In this document: piece by piece, positions 41,324 through 50,837 of the stretch | Layout: each line of letters starts with the position of its first letter | How positions within the stretch are numbered: position 1 is the stretch's first letter | DNA from: Niallia taxi | GTDB lineage: Bacteria; Bacillota; Bacilli; Bacillales; Cytobacillaceae | Direction of reading: 5' to 3' | Assembly (NCBI RefSeq): GCF_004005475.1 | Contig: NZ_RZTZ01000001.1 | Location: forward strand, 620,001-684,000 | DNA length: 64,000 nucleotides | The notes under the pieces: generated by a model | Told to the model about the DNA's origin: nothing | Seen by the model: only the letters and a program-made list of their open reading frames with translations | Database searches by the model: none | Translations under genes and position numbers: made by a program

Positions 41324-42244
41324 TTAAGGTTTTAATTCCTTCACATCATGGAAGTACTGTTGAATTGCTTTCTTTAAATGACCAGCAGAGCCTTCCAAAA
41401 ATGTCTTTGCTTCCTTTAATGTGCTGCCTGTCAATAGAATAAAAGCAGCTGATTTCAGGTCATGATTTGTGACCTCAAGTGCTGATTGCGCCTCTTCCTC
41501 TGTTGCAGCTGTCATGTTTACTAGCATCTGCACTGCTCTGTTTACAAGCTTTTTGTTAATCAGCTTCATATCTATCATTTCATTTTGATACGTTTTGCCA
41601 AGCTTTGTCATCGTTGCGGTCGAGAGCATATTCAAAATCATTTTTTGGGCAGTTCCTGCCTTAAGTCTTGTTGAACCCCTAATAACCTCTGGCCCTGTTG
41701 GCGCCTCAATCCCGATATCACAAATTGCTGTTAATGCAGTACTCTCGTTGTTGCTAATCCCAACTGTAAGTGCGCCAATGTCAGCTGCATACTCAGCTGC
41801 AGCAAGGACGAAAGGCGTAGAGCCGCTCGCAGTTACTCCGATAACAACATCTGCTTGTGTTAGGGAATGGCTTTTCAGAGCAGTAATGATCCAGCTATCG
41901 TCGTCTTCTGTTTCCTCAAGAGAATTCCACATCGCCTCATATCCACCTGCAAGCAGAGGAACCCATCTGTTTTGCGCAATGGAAAAGGTAGGGACTAATT
42001 CAACTGCATCAACGACAGCTAATCTCCCGCTCGTTCCTGCTCCTATAACAAAGCATCTGCCTCCAAGCTGCCATCTAGCAGCAATCGCCTCAACAGCCTT
42101 GCTTATATGAGTAAGTGCCCCGCGGACTGCCCCTGCAACTGCTTCATCTTCTTTGTTCATGAATTGGACAATCTCAAACGAGGACCATTCATCCAACCCA
42201 ATACTCTGAGGGTTTTGATGCTCGGTTCCTGTTAATTCGTTCAT
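41324..42244 (-). CDS. murQ: N-acetylmuramic acid 6-phosphate etherase
   Basis: This 306-residue SIS-domain enzyme removes the lactyl ether from MurNAc 6-phosphate to give GlcNAc 6-phosphate and D-lactate. The sugar-phosphate site GAGTSGRLAVVDAVE lies near residues 67-81, followed by GVTASGSTPFVLAA and the signature PTGPEVIRGSTRLKAGTAQK. It lies four bases after nagR and 72 bases before nagE. Its product is the substrate of NagA, so the operon handles both peptidoglycan amino sugars. Confidence 0.96.
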   Translation of the reverse strand: MNELTGTEHQNPQSIGLDEWSSFEIVQFMNKEDEAVAGAVRGALTHISKAVEAIAARWQLGGRCFVIGAGTSGRLAVVDAVELVPTFSIAQNRWVPLLAGGYEAMWNSLEETEDDDSWIITALKSHSLTQADVVIGVTASGSTPFVLAAAEYAADIGALTVGISNNESTALTAICDIGIEAPTGPEVIRGSTRLKAGTAQKMILNMLSTATMTKLGKTYQNEMIDMKLINKKLVNRAVQMLVNMTAATEEEAQSALEVTNHDLKSAAFILLTGSTLKEAKTFLEGSAGHLKKAIQQYFHDVKELKP

Positions 42245-42248
42245 ATTT

Positions 42249-42965
42249 TCACCTCTTCATATCGATGACAAATTTATAACGATCTCCTCTGTATATCGAT
42301 TTAACATACTCAAACGCTTCACCGTTTTGTAAATAGCTGAACCTTTCAATTAGTAAAACAGGGTCGCCTTCTTCAATTTGCAAGATAGAGCATTCGCTTT
42401 TTTGAGCAAGTGATGATTCCAGTGTTTGTGTGGCATGACTGATTTTGAGATTCAACTCGTTTTCAATATATTCGTAAAGAGAGGCATGAACAGTATTTTC
42501 TGTTAAATCAGTGATGATATTTGCCGGTAAATAGGATATTTCAAGTGCCATTGGACTTTCATCTGCCAGCCTCAGCCGGCTCACTTCATATACCGGCACA
42601 CCTTCTGTTATCTTCAGCTTTGCGGCAATATTCTTGTCCGAGCTTATTTGCTGGAAGGAAAGAATTTTCGTTAACGGCTTTAATCCTCTTGAACGCATAT
42701 CCTCTGAAAAGCTCGTCAAACCAGAAAGGGGCTGCTCAACCTTTTGTTCTGCGACAAATGTTCCTTTTCCCCGCTTTCTAACTAAGATGCCTTCATTAAC
42801 AAGATTATTGATTGCTTGACGGACAGTCATTCTGCTTATGTCGTATTTCTCTGAGAATTCTCGTTCAGAGCTGATTGGGTCTCCTGGATTGAGTCCTTTC
42901 ACAATCTCCTTGATTTCCATCTCCAGCTGAAAATAGATTGGAATATGGGAATCCTTAATAATCAA
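42249..42965 (-). CDS. nagR: GntR-family regulator of amino-sugar use, NagR-like
   Basis: This 238-residue HutC-type regulator has a winged helix (about 5-72, EREFSEKYDISRMTVRQAINNL) and a UTRA domain (about 92-235). It matches NagR/YvoA, which senses GlcN6P or GlcNAc6P and binds dre-type sites. It overlaps nagB by four bases. A dre-like sequence lies upstream of nagA at 44965-44980, so it probably represses this operon. Confidence 0.92.
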   Translation of the reverse strand: MIIKDSHIPIYFQLEMEIKEIVKGLNPGDPISSEREFSEKYDISRMTVRQAINNLVNEGILVRKRGKGTFVAEQKVEQPLSGLTSFSEDMRSRGLKPLTKILSFQQISSDKNIAAKLKITEGVPVYEVSRLRLADESPMALEISYLPANIITDLTENTVHASLYEYIENELNLKISHATQTLESSLAQKSECSILQIEEGDPVLLIERFSYLQNGEAFEYVKSIYRGDRYKFVIDMKR

Positions 42966-43714
42966 CGGTTAACACTTCCTTCTTTTTCCTTTAATAATGC
43001 CAATGCTTCACTGTCTGCAATAATTGTTACATCAGGATGTTCCTTCAAAATAGAGGCAGGGATATCCTCTGTCACATCTGTTTTGAAGAGGTTATATAAT
43101 ATTGGTGCTTTTTTTGCCCCTGATGCCAGTAAAATGATTTTTCTGCTTTTCATAATAGTCGATATTCCCATTGAAATAGCGTGTGTTGGCACATCATCCT
43201 TATTCTCGAAATATCTTGCATTAGCTTCTCTTGTTGATGGATCCAATTCAACTACACCAGTCTTTGAGGAGAAGGGTGTTCCAGGCTCATTAAACCCAAT
43301 ATGGCCATTCTCGCCAATTCCAAGTACTTGAAGATCCACTCCGCCTAAATCTTCAATCAGTTGCTCATAATCCTTTGCATCTTGCTCATATGGCGGTGTT
43401 TCCGCCTTTGGAAGATGAATATTTTCTCGTTTAAGGTTGATATGGTCGAACAGGTGCTTATCCATATAATAGGTATAGCTTTGATCACTTTCCTTTTCTA
43501 ACCCGACATATTCATCTAAGTTAACTGTTTTAATGTTTTCATAAGATGTTGTATTTTGCTTATAGTCGTCTATAAGTCGTTTATAGGTTCCTGCAGGTGT
43601 TCCTCCAGTTGCCAAACCAATCACAGCCTCTGGCTTTTCCTTCACCAGATTAATTACCACCGCTGCTGCTTGCTCACTCATTTGTTCATAGTTATCAACT
43701 TCAATCCATCTCAT
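42962..43714 (-). CDS. nagB: Glucosamine-6-phosphate deaminase
   Basis: This 250-residue protein starts at ATG 43714, which has GGAGGTG seven bases upstream and overlaps the nagA stop by one base. It converts glucosamine 6-phosphate to fructose 6-phosphate and ammonia. Motifs present are GLATGGTPAGTY near the start, NLDEYVGL, and the catalytic GIGENGHIGFNEPGTPF. It is the second gene of nagA-nagB-nagR-murQ-nagE. Confidence 0.96.
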   Translation of the reverse strand: MRWIEVDNYEQMSEQAAAVVINLVKEKPEAVIGLATGGTPAGTYKRLIDDYKQNTTSYENIKTVNLDEYVGLEKESDQSYTYYMDKHLFDHINLKRENIHLPKAETPPYEQDAKDYEQLIEDLGGVDLQVLGIGENGHIGFNEPGTPFSSKTGVVELDPSTREANARYFENKDDVPTHAISMGISTIMKSRKIILLASGAKKAPILYNLFKTDVTEDIPASILKEHPDVTIIADSEALALLKEKEGSVNR

Positions 43715-44919
43715 TACAATGCACCTCCAGATTTTGTTGCAATTATTCCTTTGCATATAGTCAAGACCACTTCATTGTTTGCATTTAATACAACCAAGTC
43801 TGCGTCCTTCCCAGTTTTTATACTTCCTTTTTTATCCAAAACACCAATCTGCCTTGCTGGATTATAGGAACCCATTATGATGACATCCTCTAAGGAACAG
43901 CCTGTAAATGCCATCATATTAGTAAGAGCATCATTCATTTTTAACGTGCTGCCAGCGAGGGCTCCACTTTCTAACAGAGCTTTTCCATCTTTAACAATCA
44001 CCTTTTGGCCACCGAGTGAGGAAATTCCATCTTCCAGCCATTTTGCTCTCATGCTGTCAGTAATTAAGATAATTTTATCCTTCCCTTTTTGCTTAAACGT
44101 CAATTTGACGATTTCCGGGTGAATATGAACTCCATCGACAATCATCTCTGTCGTCAGCTCATCATGAAGGAGTGCACCACCTGCTGTTCCAGGATCTCTA
44201 TGATGGAAGCCTCTCATCCCATTATATAAATGGGTAACATGATTCACTCCCGCGTTGATTGCATCGACTACCTCTTCATATACAGCATCAGTATGGCCCA
44301 TTGAAGCAACAATGCCATTTTCTTTTAAATAGGCTGCCAACTCTAGCCCATTTTCTTTTTCAGGCGCTAATGTTACTAGTCGAATATGGTCACAAGCAAG
44401 TGCATTCCATTTTTTGAAAAGCTCAATGTCTGCCGTCTTAATAGCATTTAGCGGCTGTGCCCCTGCTCTCTTTTCATTAATAAAGGGGCCTTCAAGATGA
44501 ATTCCTAGCATTTCTGCTTTACCTGGACTATTGTCCGTTTTCATATAGGAAGCAATGCTTTCTAAAGCAGCTTCAATCTCTTCTTGCCCTTGTGTCATAG
44601 TTGTTGCCAAGAAGCTAGTCGTTCCTTCATACGGTAAAATCCTGGCGATTGTCCCTAGACCATCCTTCGACCCATCCATCGCATCAGCATCTTTTGCCCC
44701 GTGAATATGAATATCAATCATTCCGGGAATGAGTTTGCTCCCCTTTGGAAAAGATATTGTCTGTACATTCTCTTTCTCCTCTTTCCAATCAGCAATTTTC
44801 CCATAAGACTGGATGCTTCCTTGTTCGATAAACAAGAAGCCATCGTAAATAACTTCCTCTTCTGTATAAATGGTTAAGTCCTTAAGAAGTAAAGACTCGC
44901 CAGTACTCTTGATTGACAT
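43714..44919 (-). CDS. nagA: N-acetylglucosamine-6-phosphate deacetylase
   Basis: This 401-residue amidohydrolase starts at ATG 44919, with AAGGG eight bases upstream; the frame runs on to 44943. It removes acetate from GlcNAc 6-phosphate. Metal motifs are DIHIHGAKDAD near residues 57-67, the Glu in GIHLEGPFINEKRAGA, GHTDAVY, and the catalytic Asp in ITDSMRA. It is the first gene of the nag operon. Confidence 0.96.
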   Translation of the reverse strand: MSIKSTGESLLLKDLTIYTEEEVIYDGFLFIEQGSIQSYGKIADWKEEKENVQTISFPKGSKLIPGMIDIHIHGAKDADAMDGSKDGLGTIARILPYEGTTSFLATTMTQGQEEIEAALESIASYMKTDNSPGKAEMLGIHLEGPFINEKRAGAQPLNAIKTADIELFKKWNALACDHIRLVTLAPEKENGLELAAYLKENGIVASMGHTDAVYEEVVDAINAGVNHVTHLYNGMRGFHHRDPGTAGGALLHDELTTEMIVDGVHIHPEIVKLTFKQKGKDKIILITDSMRAKWLEDGISSLGGQKVIVKDGKALLESGALAGSTLKMNDALTNMMAFTGCSLEDVIIMGSYNPARQIGVLDKKGSIKTGKDADLVVLNANNEVVLTICKGIIATKSGGAL

Positions 44920-44964
44920 AACATAATCCCTTCTTACTTTCATTTATTTATAAACTATATAACT

Positions 44965-44980
44965 AGATGTCTATACCAGT
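44965..44980 (-). promoter_or_regulatory. dre-like NagR operator before nagA
   Basis: The plus strand reads AGATGTCTATACCAGT, which matches the dre/YvoA motif TGGTCTAGACCAGT at most positions. It lies about 45 bases upstream of the nagA start. Confidence 0.55.
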
Positions 44981-45055
44981 TATCTTAACATGTATTAATT
45001 CTAGCAAAAATCTGCAATATTGCTAGAATTATGTAAGATTATTTGGTCCTTTACT

Positions 45056-45069
45056 GGAAACCGCTTACA
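45056..45069 (+). promoter_or_regulatory. cre site before nag operon
   Basis: The sequence GGAAACCGCTTACA agrees with TGWAANCGNTNWCA at 13 of 14 positions. Confidence 0.65.
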
Positions 45070-45262
45070 GACAAATTATAAAGGAAGACTATTTACTTTG
45101 TCAATACAGCTTATAGTCTTTACTACCTTTTGGATTTTATTACTAAAATAAGCATGATTTTAGGAAAGATGTATAGTTTTATATTAAATATTCAATAATG
45201 ATACTACCCTTTTTAATCATTTAGAAACATTAATAAAACTATACAGAAAGCTTGGATGATAG

Positions 45263-46810
45263 ATGAAACTTCTCTCTTTTGCTTTGAAAAATAAAAATGT
45301 CAGCGACTACGAAATTATTCAGCATCAAAGTAAAATAATGGATCCTCTTGTAACAGTAGTCACCCCTGTTTTCAACAATGCTGCCACAATTAAGAAAACA
45401 ATCGATTCTGTTTTAAATCAAACATTAATAGATCAAATTGAATATATTCTTGTAGACGATGGTTCAACAGACAAGACTCGGTCCATTCTCCTTGATTATA
45501 GTAGTAAACATCCAAACATAAAGCTTGCACTGCTAAAAAGGAATACTGGCACACCTGCTTTTCCTAGAAACTTAGGAATAGAGCTTGCTAGAGCTCCGTA
45601 TATTTCGTTTCTTGATGCCGATGATTGGTTCGAATTATCAGGATTAGAGAAGCTTTATCGCGTGCTTGAGGAGACCGGCGATGATTATGTTGTCGGGAAA
45701 ACGGTGAAAATACGGACGGATGGAACCTCTATTGTAGGCGAACACGAATCCAGCACAGAGCGGAGAAGTGTTCCACCAGCCTCTATCCCCCATATTTTCC
45801 ATCACTTAGGGCCAAGAGCCAGAATGATGAAAACAAGGATAATTAAAGATAACAATATCCAATTCCCTGCAATGAAGTTTGCAGAGGACAAGCAGTTCTT
45901 TATGGATGTATTGGCCTGCTGCAAAACAATCTCAACAACTAAAGAAGTCATCTACTATTTGAACAGGCAAAATGAAAATAATGGCTCCTTAACTTCACGC
46001 ACAAATGTGCTCGACAAGATGAAATGCAATCAAAAGGTAATACGTTACTTTAAAGAAAAAGAGCTTGATTCTGATATTAAAAAGATGATATTAAACAGAT
46101 TGTTCGAATTCGACTGCTTTACAGGCTTCATCAATCGCTATCATACGCTTAGAACAAATAGTCCGACATACAAACAAAAAGCCAATGACTATATGAAGAG
46201 AAAAGCCTATACTTGGACAATGAAAAAAACATTAAAAGCAGCAAATGATTTGGATTATGACATTACCGACCATTTCTTTAAACCGATTAACAAGGTGTGC
46301 TATGAGCTTTTCAAGAAGGGAAAATATAGCGAGATTGAAGAACTGTTTCGGTGGCATGCAAAAGAAAAAATCAAGAGCTATCATTTTCTTGAAAATAAAG
46401 CCTTCTTTATAACACCATTGCAGGACCCTTATAAATATATCCAGATCCCAATGTATGCAGAGCTCATTGACTGCATTGTCGTTAATGACCATATCCAACT
46501 TCATATAAAAGCAGTTGGTGATGATTCTGCCTGCATAAATGAGCTTCTGCTTCGCAACAGGCAGTCACAAGCCTCAGAATTTATCGTACAAGCCTCTGTG
46601 CAAAATAATGGTGAAGGCGTTTTGTCATTGCCGATAGATTGGATACATTCTCTGCCGAAATCTATTTATACTATTTATTTACGCTACAATGACTATCAAA
46701 AGGTCCAATTGCATATTCCAAGGCTAATGGAAAGCTTAAAAAGTGCGCAGCACAAAAATCTCCACTTTTATTCAACCATTAATCAGAACTTAGCATTGAA
46801 AGTTAAATAG
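45263..46810 (+). CDS. GT2 glycosyltransferase, TarS/TarP-like
   Basis: This 515-residue protein has a GT-A domain (about 28-270) with VTVVTPVFNNAATI, LVDDGSTDKT, a PRNLG motif and DADD, the metal-binding DxD. The later FAEDKQFFMD resembles the SAEDQLF motif of TarS, the wall teichoic acid beta-GlcNAc transferase, and the stretch NTGTPAFPRN resembles NSGGPGKPRN. Residues 280-515 form helical and beta-rich C-terminal parts, as in TarS/TarP-type enzymes. There is no signal peptide or membrane helix. It stands alone; no teichoic acid genes are near. The acceptor is unknown. Confidence 0.8.
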   Translation: MKLLSFALKNKNVSDYEIIQHQSKIMDPLVTVVTPVFNNAATIKKTIDSVLNQTLIDQIEYILVDDGSTDKTRSILLDYSSKHPNIKLALLKRNTGTPAFPRNLGIELARAPYISFLDADDWFELSGLEKLYRVLEETGDDYVVGKTVKIRTDGTSIVGEHESSTERRSVPPASIPHIFHHLGPRARMMKTRIIKDNNIQFPAMKFAEDKQFFMDVLACCKTISTTKEVIYYLNRQNENNGSLTSRTNVLDKMKCNQKVIRYFKEKELDSDIKKMILNRLFEFDCFTGFINRYHTLRTNSPTYKQKANDYMKRKAYTWTMKKTLKAANDLDYDITDHFFKPINKVCYELFKKGKYSEIEELFRWHAKEKIKSYHFLENKAFFITPLQDPYKYIQIPMYAELIDCIVVNDHIQLHIKAVGDDSACINELLLRNRQSQASEFIVQASVQNNGEGVLSLPIDWIHSLPKSIYTIYLRYNDYQKVQLHIPRLMESLKSAQHKNLHFYSTINQNLALKVK

Positions 46811-46916
46811 TGTTAAAAAAGGAAAGTAAGTTGTTAAGCCTAGAATAAAACTGAACTATTCTATCGATGGTTCCGTTTTTTGTGTTTTGGATTTAAATAC
46901 ATAAATGAGAAACCAT

Positions 46917-47003
46917 AGTGTAATGGAGCGGAGGACATTCGACTACTAAGGGAAATAGAGGAGGCTTTAGCCTCCTCCCCAAGCGAGTGTGTGTAGCGTA
47001 ATG
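46917..47003 (+). repeat. Short dispersed repeat, copy 1
   Basis: TAGTGTAATGGAGCGGAGGA and the following CATTCGAC begin a segment that also holds a hairpin, GGAGGCT / AGCCTCC, and ends GTAGCGTAATGAAACGAAC. Its AGCGGAGGACAT core recurs inverted at about 63530-63556. Similar GGAGCGGA(A)GGACATTCGACT-type intergenic repeats are common in Bacillaceae genomes. Confidence 0.5.
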
Positions 47004-47064
47004 AAACGAACTAATTTTAAAGCCATATTCTATTAAGAATCACTTCTTAGTCTATTTTCTGTTA

Positions 47065-48366
47065 TCATTCAAATTTTGGCAGCCAATCTCCGTGTGCTTC
47101 TATTAAATCGTCACACATGGCAACAATATCATCCATTGACAGTTCTGCTGCTGTATGTGGATCGAGTAAGGCTGCTTGATATATATGTTCTCTTTTTCTT
47201 GAGACAGCAGCTTCAATTGTTAAAAGCTGTGTATTTATATTCGTTCTGTTTAATGCGGCCAGCTGTTCTGGAAGCTCCCCAATATAGCATGGCAATATTC
47301 CGTTTCTATCAACAAGACATGGTACCTCAACACATGCTTTTTCAGGTAGATTGCTAATAAGCCCGCCAGTATTCAGAACGTTTCCGCCAAATTTAAAAGG
47401 TATATTTGTTTCAACTGCCTCAATGATTCGTGACCCATATTCATGGGAGCGCACATGTGTTAAATTGCTGTTATGTACAAGCTCCTCCCGCATTTTTTTC
47501 CAGTTTTCGATTTGCTGGACACAGCGACGCGGATATTCATCTAACGGAATCTGGAATCGGTCAATCAGTTCAGGATAACGGCTCTTTATAAAGTATGGAT
47601 GGTATTCGGCATTATGCTCTGATGACTCCGTTACATAATATCCGAATTTATCCATTAATTCGAATCGCACCATGTCTGTATGCTTATCCAGCTGCTTTTC
47701 CTTCGCACGTCTCTTTATTTCTGGATAGAGGTCCTTCCCATCTGCCTTTACCTCCAACAGCCAAGCCATATGGTTAATACCAGCAATTTTCTCCTCCACA
47801 TTTTTGGCTTTTATCCCGAGTGATTTTAATAAATGTGATGTACAAACCTGAACACTGTGACAAAGCCCGACTGTTTTGACATTTGTGTAGCGCAGCATCG
47901 CTCCAGTAAGTGCTGCCATCGGATTCGTATAATTTAGAAACAATGCATCTGGACAAACCTCCTCCATGTCCGCAGCAAACTCAAGCATGACAGGAATTGT
48001 TCGTAAGCTCCGAAAAATACCGCCGATTCCAACAGTATCTGCGATTGTCTGGCGCAGTCCGTATTTCTTTGGAATCTCAAAGTCTATGACCGTACTTGGC
48101 TTATAGCCGCCGACTTGAATAGCATTTATGACATACTTTGCTCCTCTTAGTGCTTCCTTTCGGTTTGTGTACGCCTTTATAGTAACATGGCAATTATAAT
48201 TATTTTTCAGATTGTTTAGCATATTCTCTGAATCCTTGAGCCGCACCTCATCAATATCAAACAGAGCAAACTCAAAACCCTCAAGTGCAGGTACCATCAT
48301 ACAATCTCCCAGAACATTTTTTGCAAATACAGTGCTTCCTGCACCGATAAATGTGATTTTAGACAT
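47065..48366 (-). CDS. melA: Alpha-galactosidase, GH4 (MelA type)
   Basis: This 433-residue GH4 enzyme needs NAD and Mn. The dinucleotide fold starts at ITFIGAGSTVFAKNV, and metal-site motifs are NYTNPMAALTGA, GLCHSVQ (Cys, His) and AGINHMAW. GH4 uses a redox-elimination mechanism and acts in the cytoplasm. The length matches Bacillus subtilis MelA (432), which cleaves melibiose and raffinose. It is the last gene of an ABC operon whose order (binding protein, two permeases, melA) matches that of Bacillus subtilis, so it should act on imported alpha-galactosides. Confidence 0.93.
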   Translation of the reverse strand: MSKITFIGAGSTVFAKNVLGDCMMVPALEGFEFALFDIDEVRLKDSENMLNNLKNNYNCHVTIKAYTNRKEALRGAKYVINAIQVGGYKPSTVIDFEIPKKYGLRQTIADTVGIGGIFRSLRTIPVMLEFAADMEEVCPDALFLNYTNPMAALTGAMLRYTNVKTVGLCHSVQVCTSHLLKSLGIKAKNVEEKIAGINHMAWLLEVKADGKDLYPEIKRRAKEKQLDKHTDMVRFELMDKFGYYVTESSEHNAEYHPYFIKSRYPELIDRFQIPLDEYPRRCVQQIENWKKMREELVHNSNLTHVRSHEYGSRIIEAVETNIPFKFGGNVLNTGGLISNLPEKACVEVPCLVDRNGILPCYIGELPEQLAALNRTNINTQLLTIEAAVSRKREHIYQAALLDPHTAAELSMDDIVAMCDDLIEAHGDWLPKFE

Positions 48367-48379
48367 ACATTTCTCCCCT

Positions 48380-48991
48380 TTAATCGTTTATCATCCTGCT
48401 ATTTTTTTGTTTACTCAGTATGTTTCGATGTGCATGTTTGACATTCCAAGTCAGCCACAATGCTACAGTGCTTCCGAAGAAGAACAAGAAGAAGCCTGCA
48501 AGCTGGCTGTATGCAGCAAAAATCGTGATGCAGCCGATCATCATAACGGCGCTCTGTACAATCCGTGTAATGCTCATAAACAGCATATCTCTTAACACTT
48601 CTTTTATTGTCCGTTTTTTCTCTACTAATAAAGGAAATAAATACGGCAGCATGATGAGATATACAAAGGTAATAGTCAGTAGAGTATATCTGAAAATGGC
48701 AAAAATAGTACTCTCAGCTTGGAAAAAAAACTGTAAATCGACATACAGCAATATTCCTGCAAATAGAATAATTGCTCCAAGCAAATTCGCCTGTATGAAA
48801 TATGCTTTAAACTTAGCAACAAACATCGGAAATATCGGACCGTCGTCTGTCCCATCCATCCATTGTCTAATTAAATAAAACATTGCTGCAGCAGCTGGAA
48901 AGAAGCCAAACAGAATAAGGCCGCCAAGCGTGAAGAGCATCCATAGTGCATTAACATAAAGCAAACGGTACACCCATATGCAAGCTTTCAT
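48380..48991 (-). CDS. YesL-like DUF624 membrane protein
   Basis: This 203-residue membrane protein has about five hydrophobic segments. The N-terminal RLLYVNALWMLFTLGGLILF and the middle FKAYFIQANLLG are typical of DUF624/YesL proteins, which are often found in sugar ABC transporter operons of Firmicutes. The function is unknown; a role in assembly or energising of the transporter has been suggested from context only. It lies between the permease gene and melA in one operon. Confidence 0.85.
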   Translation of the reverse strand: MKACIWVYRLLYVNALWMLFTLGGLILFGFFPAAAAMFYLIRQWMDGTDDGPIFPMFVAKFKAYFIQANLLGAIILFAGILLYVDLQFFFQAESTIFAIFRYTLLTITFVYLIMLPYLFPLLVEKKRTIKEVLRDMLFMSITRIVQSAVMMIGCITIFAAYSQLAGFFLFFFGSTVALWLTWNVKHAHRNILSKQKNSRMIND

Positions 48992-49026
48992 CAGTTTGTT
49001 GTTGATAAGATCACCCCATTAATGAA

Positions 49027-49914
49027 TCAACCTTTAGAGCCAGTCAAAGCAATGCCTTCAATAATTTGTTTTTGCGCGAAAATGTACACAATGATAACAG
49101 GAATAATAGAGATTGTTGTACCAGCCATCATCAGTGACCAGTCTGTAAAATATAAGCCTTTAAACGTATTAAGGAGCAGTGGCACTGTGAATTTTTCAGG
49201 CGTCGTTAAATAAATCAACGGCTCTAAAAAGCTGTTCCAAATTCCCATAAAAGCAAATATCCCAAACGCAGCAAGCGCTGGCTTTATCAATGGCAGAATG
49301 ATGCTTCGGTATATCCTAGCAGGGTTTGCTCCGTCAAGAACAGCTGCTTCAATCTGTTCATTCGGTATGCCTCTAATAAACTGTCGCAGCAAAAACACAC
49401 CAAAGGCATTGAATAATCCTGCCGGAATGATTAAGGATAAATGCGTATCAATCCACCCAAATGCGTCCATAATCAGGTAAAGCGGGACCATCGTCACTTG
49501 CTTTGGAATCATCATTGTCGCCAAAAACAGGATGAACAGCAGATTAGAGCCACGAAATCGCATTTTCGCAAATGCAAAGGCAGCCATCGAACAGGTCAGC
49601 AAGTTTAACAGGACAACGATTGCCGTTATATAAAAGCTATTAAAATATGCTTTTGCAAATGGCATTGCTGTTAAGGAATTCGGGTAGTTTTGGAAATTAA
49701 CAGGATTCGGGAACCATTTTGGCGGCACAAGGAAAATTTGGGACATATCTTTAAGAGAACTGCTTATTGTCCAAAGGAAGGGAGCAACCATTAAAAATGC
49801 TCCAGCAATCAGCACAAGATGGAGCAGGATGCGCAGCAATGAAATCTTTTTCTTTTTACGTAATGGAACAGCTGCTTGAGGGACCGGATTCACTGATGCG
49901 TCATTGATCTTCAT
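49027..49914 (-). CDS. melC: Sugar ABC transporter permease, MelC/MalG type
   Basis: This 295-residue permease has six hydrophobic segments and the EAA loop EQIEAAVLDGANPARIYRSIILP near residues 190-212. A cytoplasmic N-terminal tail with RKKKK precedes the first helix. It overlaps the partner permease gene by 14 bases. It imports alpha-galactosides such as melibiose or raffinose, inferred from melA. The ATPase is missing from the operon, so a shared MsmX-type ATPase must serve it. Confidence 0.9.
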   Translation of the reverse strand: MKINDASVNPVPQAAVPLRKKKKISLLRILLHLVLIAGAFLMVAPFLWTISSSLKDMSQIFLVPPKWFPNPVNFQNYPNSLTAMPFAKAYFNSFYITAIVVLLNLLTCSMAAFAFAKMRFRGSNLLFILFLATMMIPKQVTMVPLYLIMDAFGWIDTHLSLIIPAGLFNAFGVFLLRQFIRGIPNEQIEAAVLDGANPARIYRSIILPLIKPALAAFGIFAFMGIWNSFLEPLIYLTTPEKFTVPLLLNTFKGLYFTDWSLMMAGTTISIIPVIIVYIFAQKQIIEGIALTGSKG

Positions 49915-50782
49915 AATGCACCCACCTTTTCGACATTTTAAATTGAATAAGCGTAAACACTAGAATAATGACAAACAATACCATTGCCGCTGCAGAGCTT
50001 ATACCCATTTTGAAATCGACAAAGGCTGCTTCGTATATATGATATACAAATGTGTAGCTCGATTTCGCAGGACCGCCGCTTGTCATGACATATGCCTGAT
50101 CGAAAACCTGGAAGGAAGAAATGACAGCCATAATGGCAATAAAAAAGGTTGTCGGTGACAAAAGCGGCAATGTAATATGGCGAAGCTTCTGCCATTTTGT
50201 CGCCCCGTCTATCTCTGCTGCCTCATAGTAGGATTTAGAAATCCCTTGAAGTCCTGCTAAGAAGATGACCATATTATGACCTAACCCCCACCATATGCTC
50301 AAAATCGCAATGGATGGCATTACCCAATTTGTATCAGTCAACCACATTGGCCCTTGTATCCCAAAGTTAGCGAGAACTTGATTTAATATGCCGAAATCTC
50401 CATTTAAAATCCACATCCAGATAACTCCGATTGAAACAGAGCTTGTTACTACAGGCATAAAGTAAAAAAGTCGATAGAAGTTTTTTCCTTTGATTTTATT
50501 AAGAGCAACCGCTACCGATAAGGACAAAGCGATGCTTGCAGGAATGACTAAAATTGTATAATAGGCCGTATTTCCTAAGGCTTTCCAAAAATCCGGATCC
50601 TGAAATTGATCTATATAATTGGCTAACCCTATAAATTCCTTCGCCCCAAATCCGTCCCATTTCATAAAGCTTAATGTCAATGTGAAAAGAACTGGTATTA
50701 ATGAAAACAAAATTAATCCTATTAATTGTGGAGCCAAAAACGCATAGCCCCAAAGGTTTTGCCGGCCTCTCATCGCGTTCAC
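49901..50782 (-). CDS. melD: Sugar ABC transporter permease, MelD/MalF type
   Basis: This 293-residue permease has six hydrophobic segments and the EAA loop SYYEAAEIDGATKWQKLRHITLP near residues 195-218. It forms the channel with the MalG-type partner encoded next. It lies 55 bases after the binding-protein gene in the same operon. Confidence 0.9.
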   Translation of the reverse strand: MNAMRGRQNLWGYAFLAPQLIGLILFSLIPVLFTLTLSFMKWDGFGAKEFIGLANYIDQFQDPDFWKALGNTAYYTILVIPASIALSLSVAVALNKIKGKNFYRLFYFMPVVTSSVSIGVIWMWILNGDFGILNQVLANFGIQGPMWLTDTNWVMPSIAILSIWWGLGHNMVIFLAGLQGISKSYYEAAEIDGATKWQKLRHITLPLLSPTTFFIAIMAVISSFQVFDQAYVMTSGGPAKSSYTFVYHIYEAAFVDFKMGISSAAAMVLFVIILVFTLIQFKMSKRWVHYEDQ

Positions 50783-50837
50783 CCACCTTTTTTAAGATAG
50801 AAGGTGAAGAATAAACTCCTTCACCTTCGTTTTTATG

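Larger units (their letters stand above)
44944..45262. promoter_or_regulatory. Divergent nagA / glycosyltransferase control region
   Basis: This 319-base AT-rich region has no gene. It holds a dre-like NagR site at 44965-44980 and a cre-type sequence at 45056-45069. No clear promoter for the rightward glycosyltransferase gene is seen; its start has only a weak GGATGAT in front. Confidence 0.6.

Noticed and set aside
41595-42110. 171-codon open frame antisense to murQ
   Set aside because: Shadow of the murQ coding strand; the composition is typical of a reverse frame.
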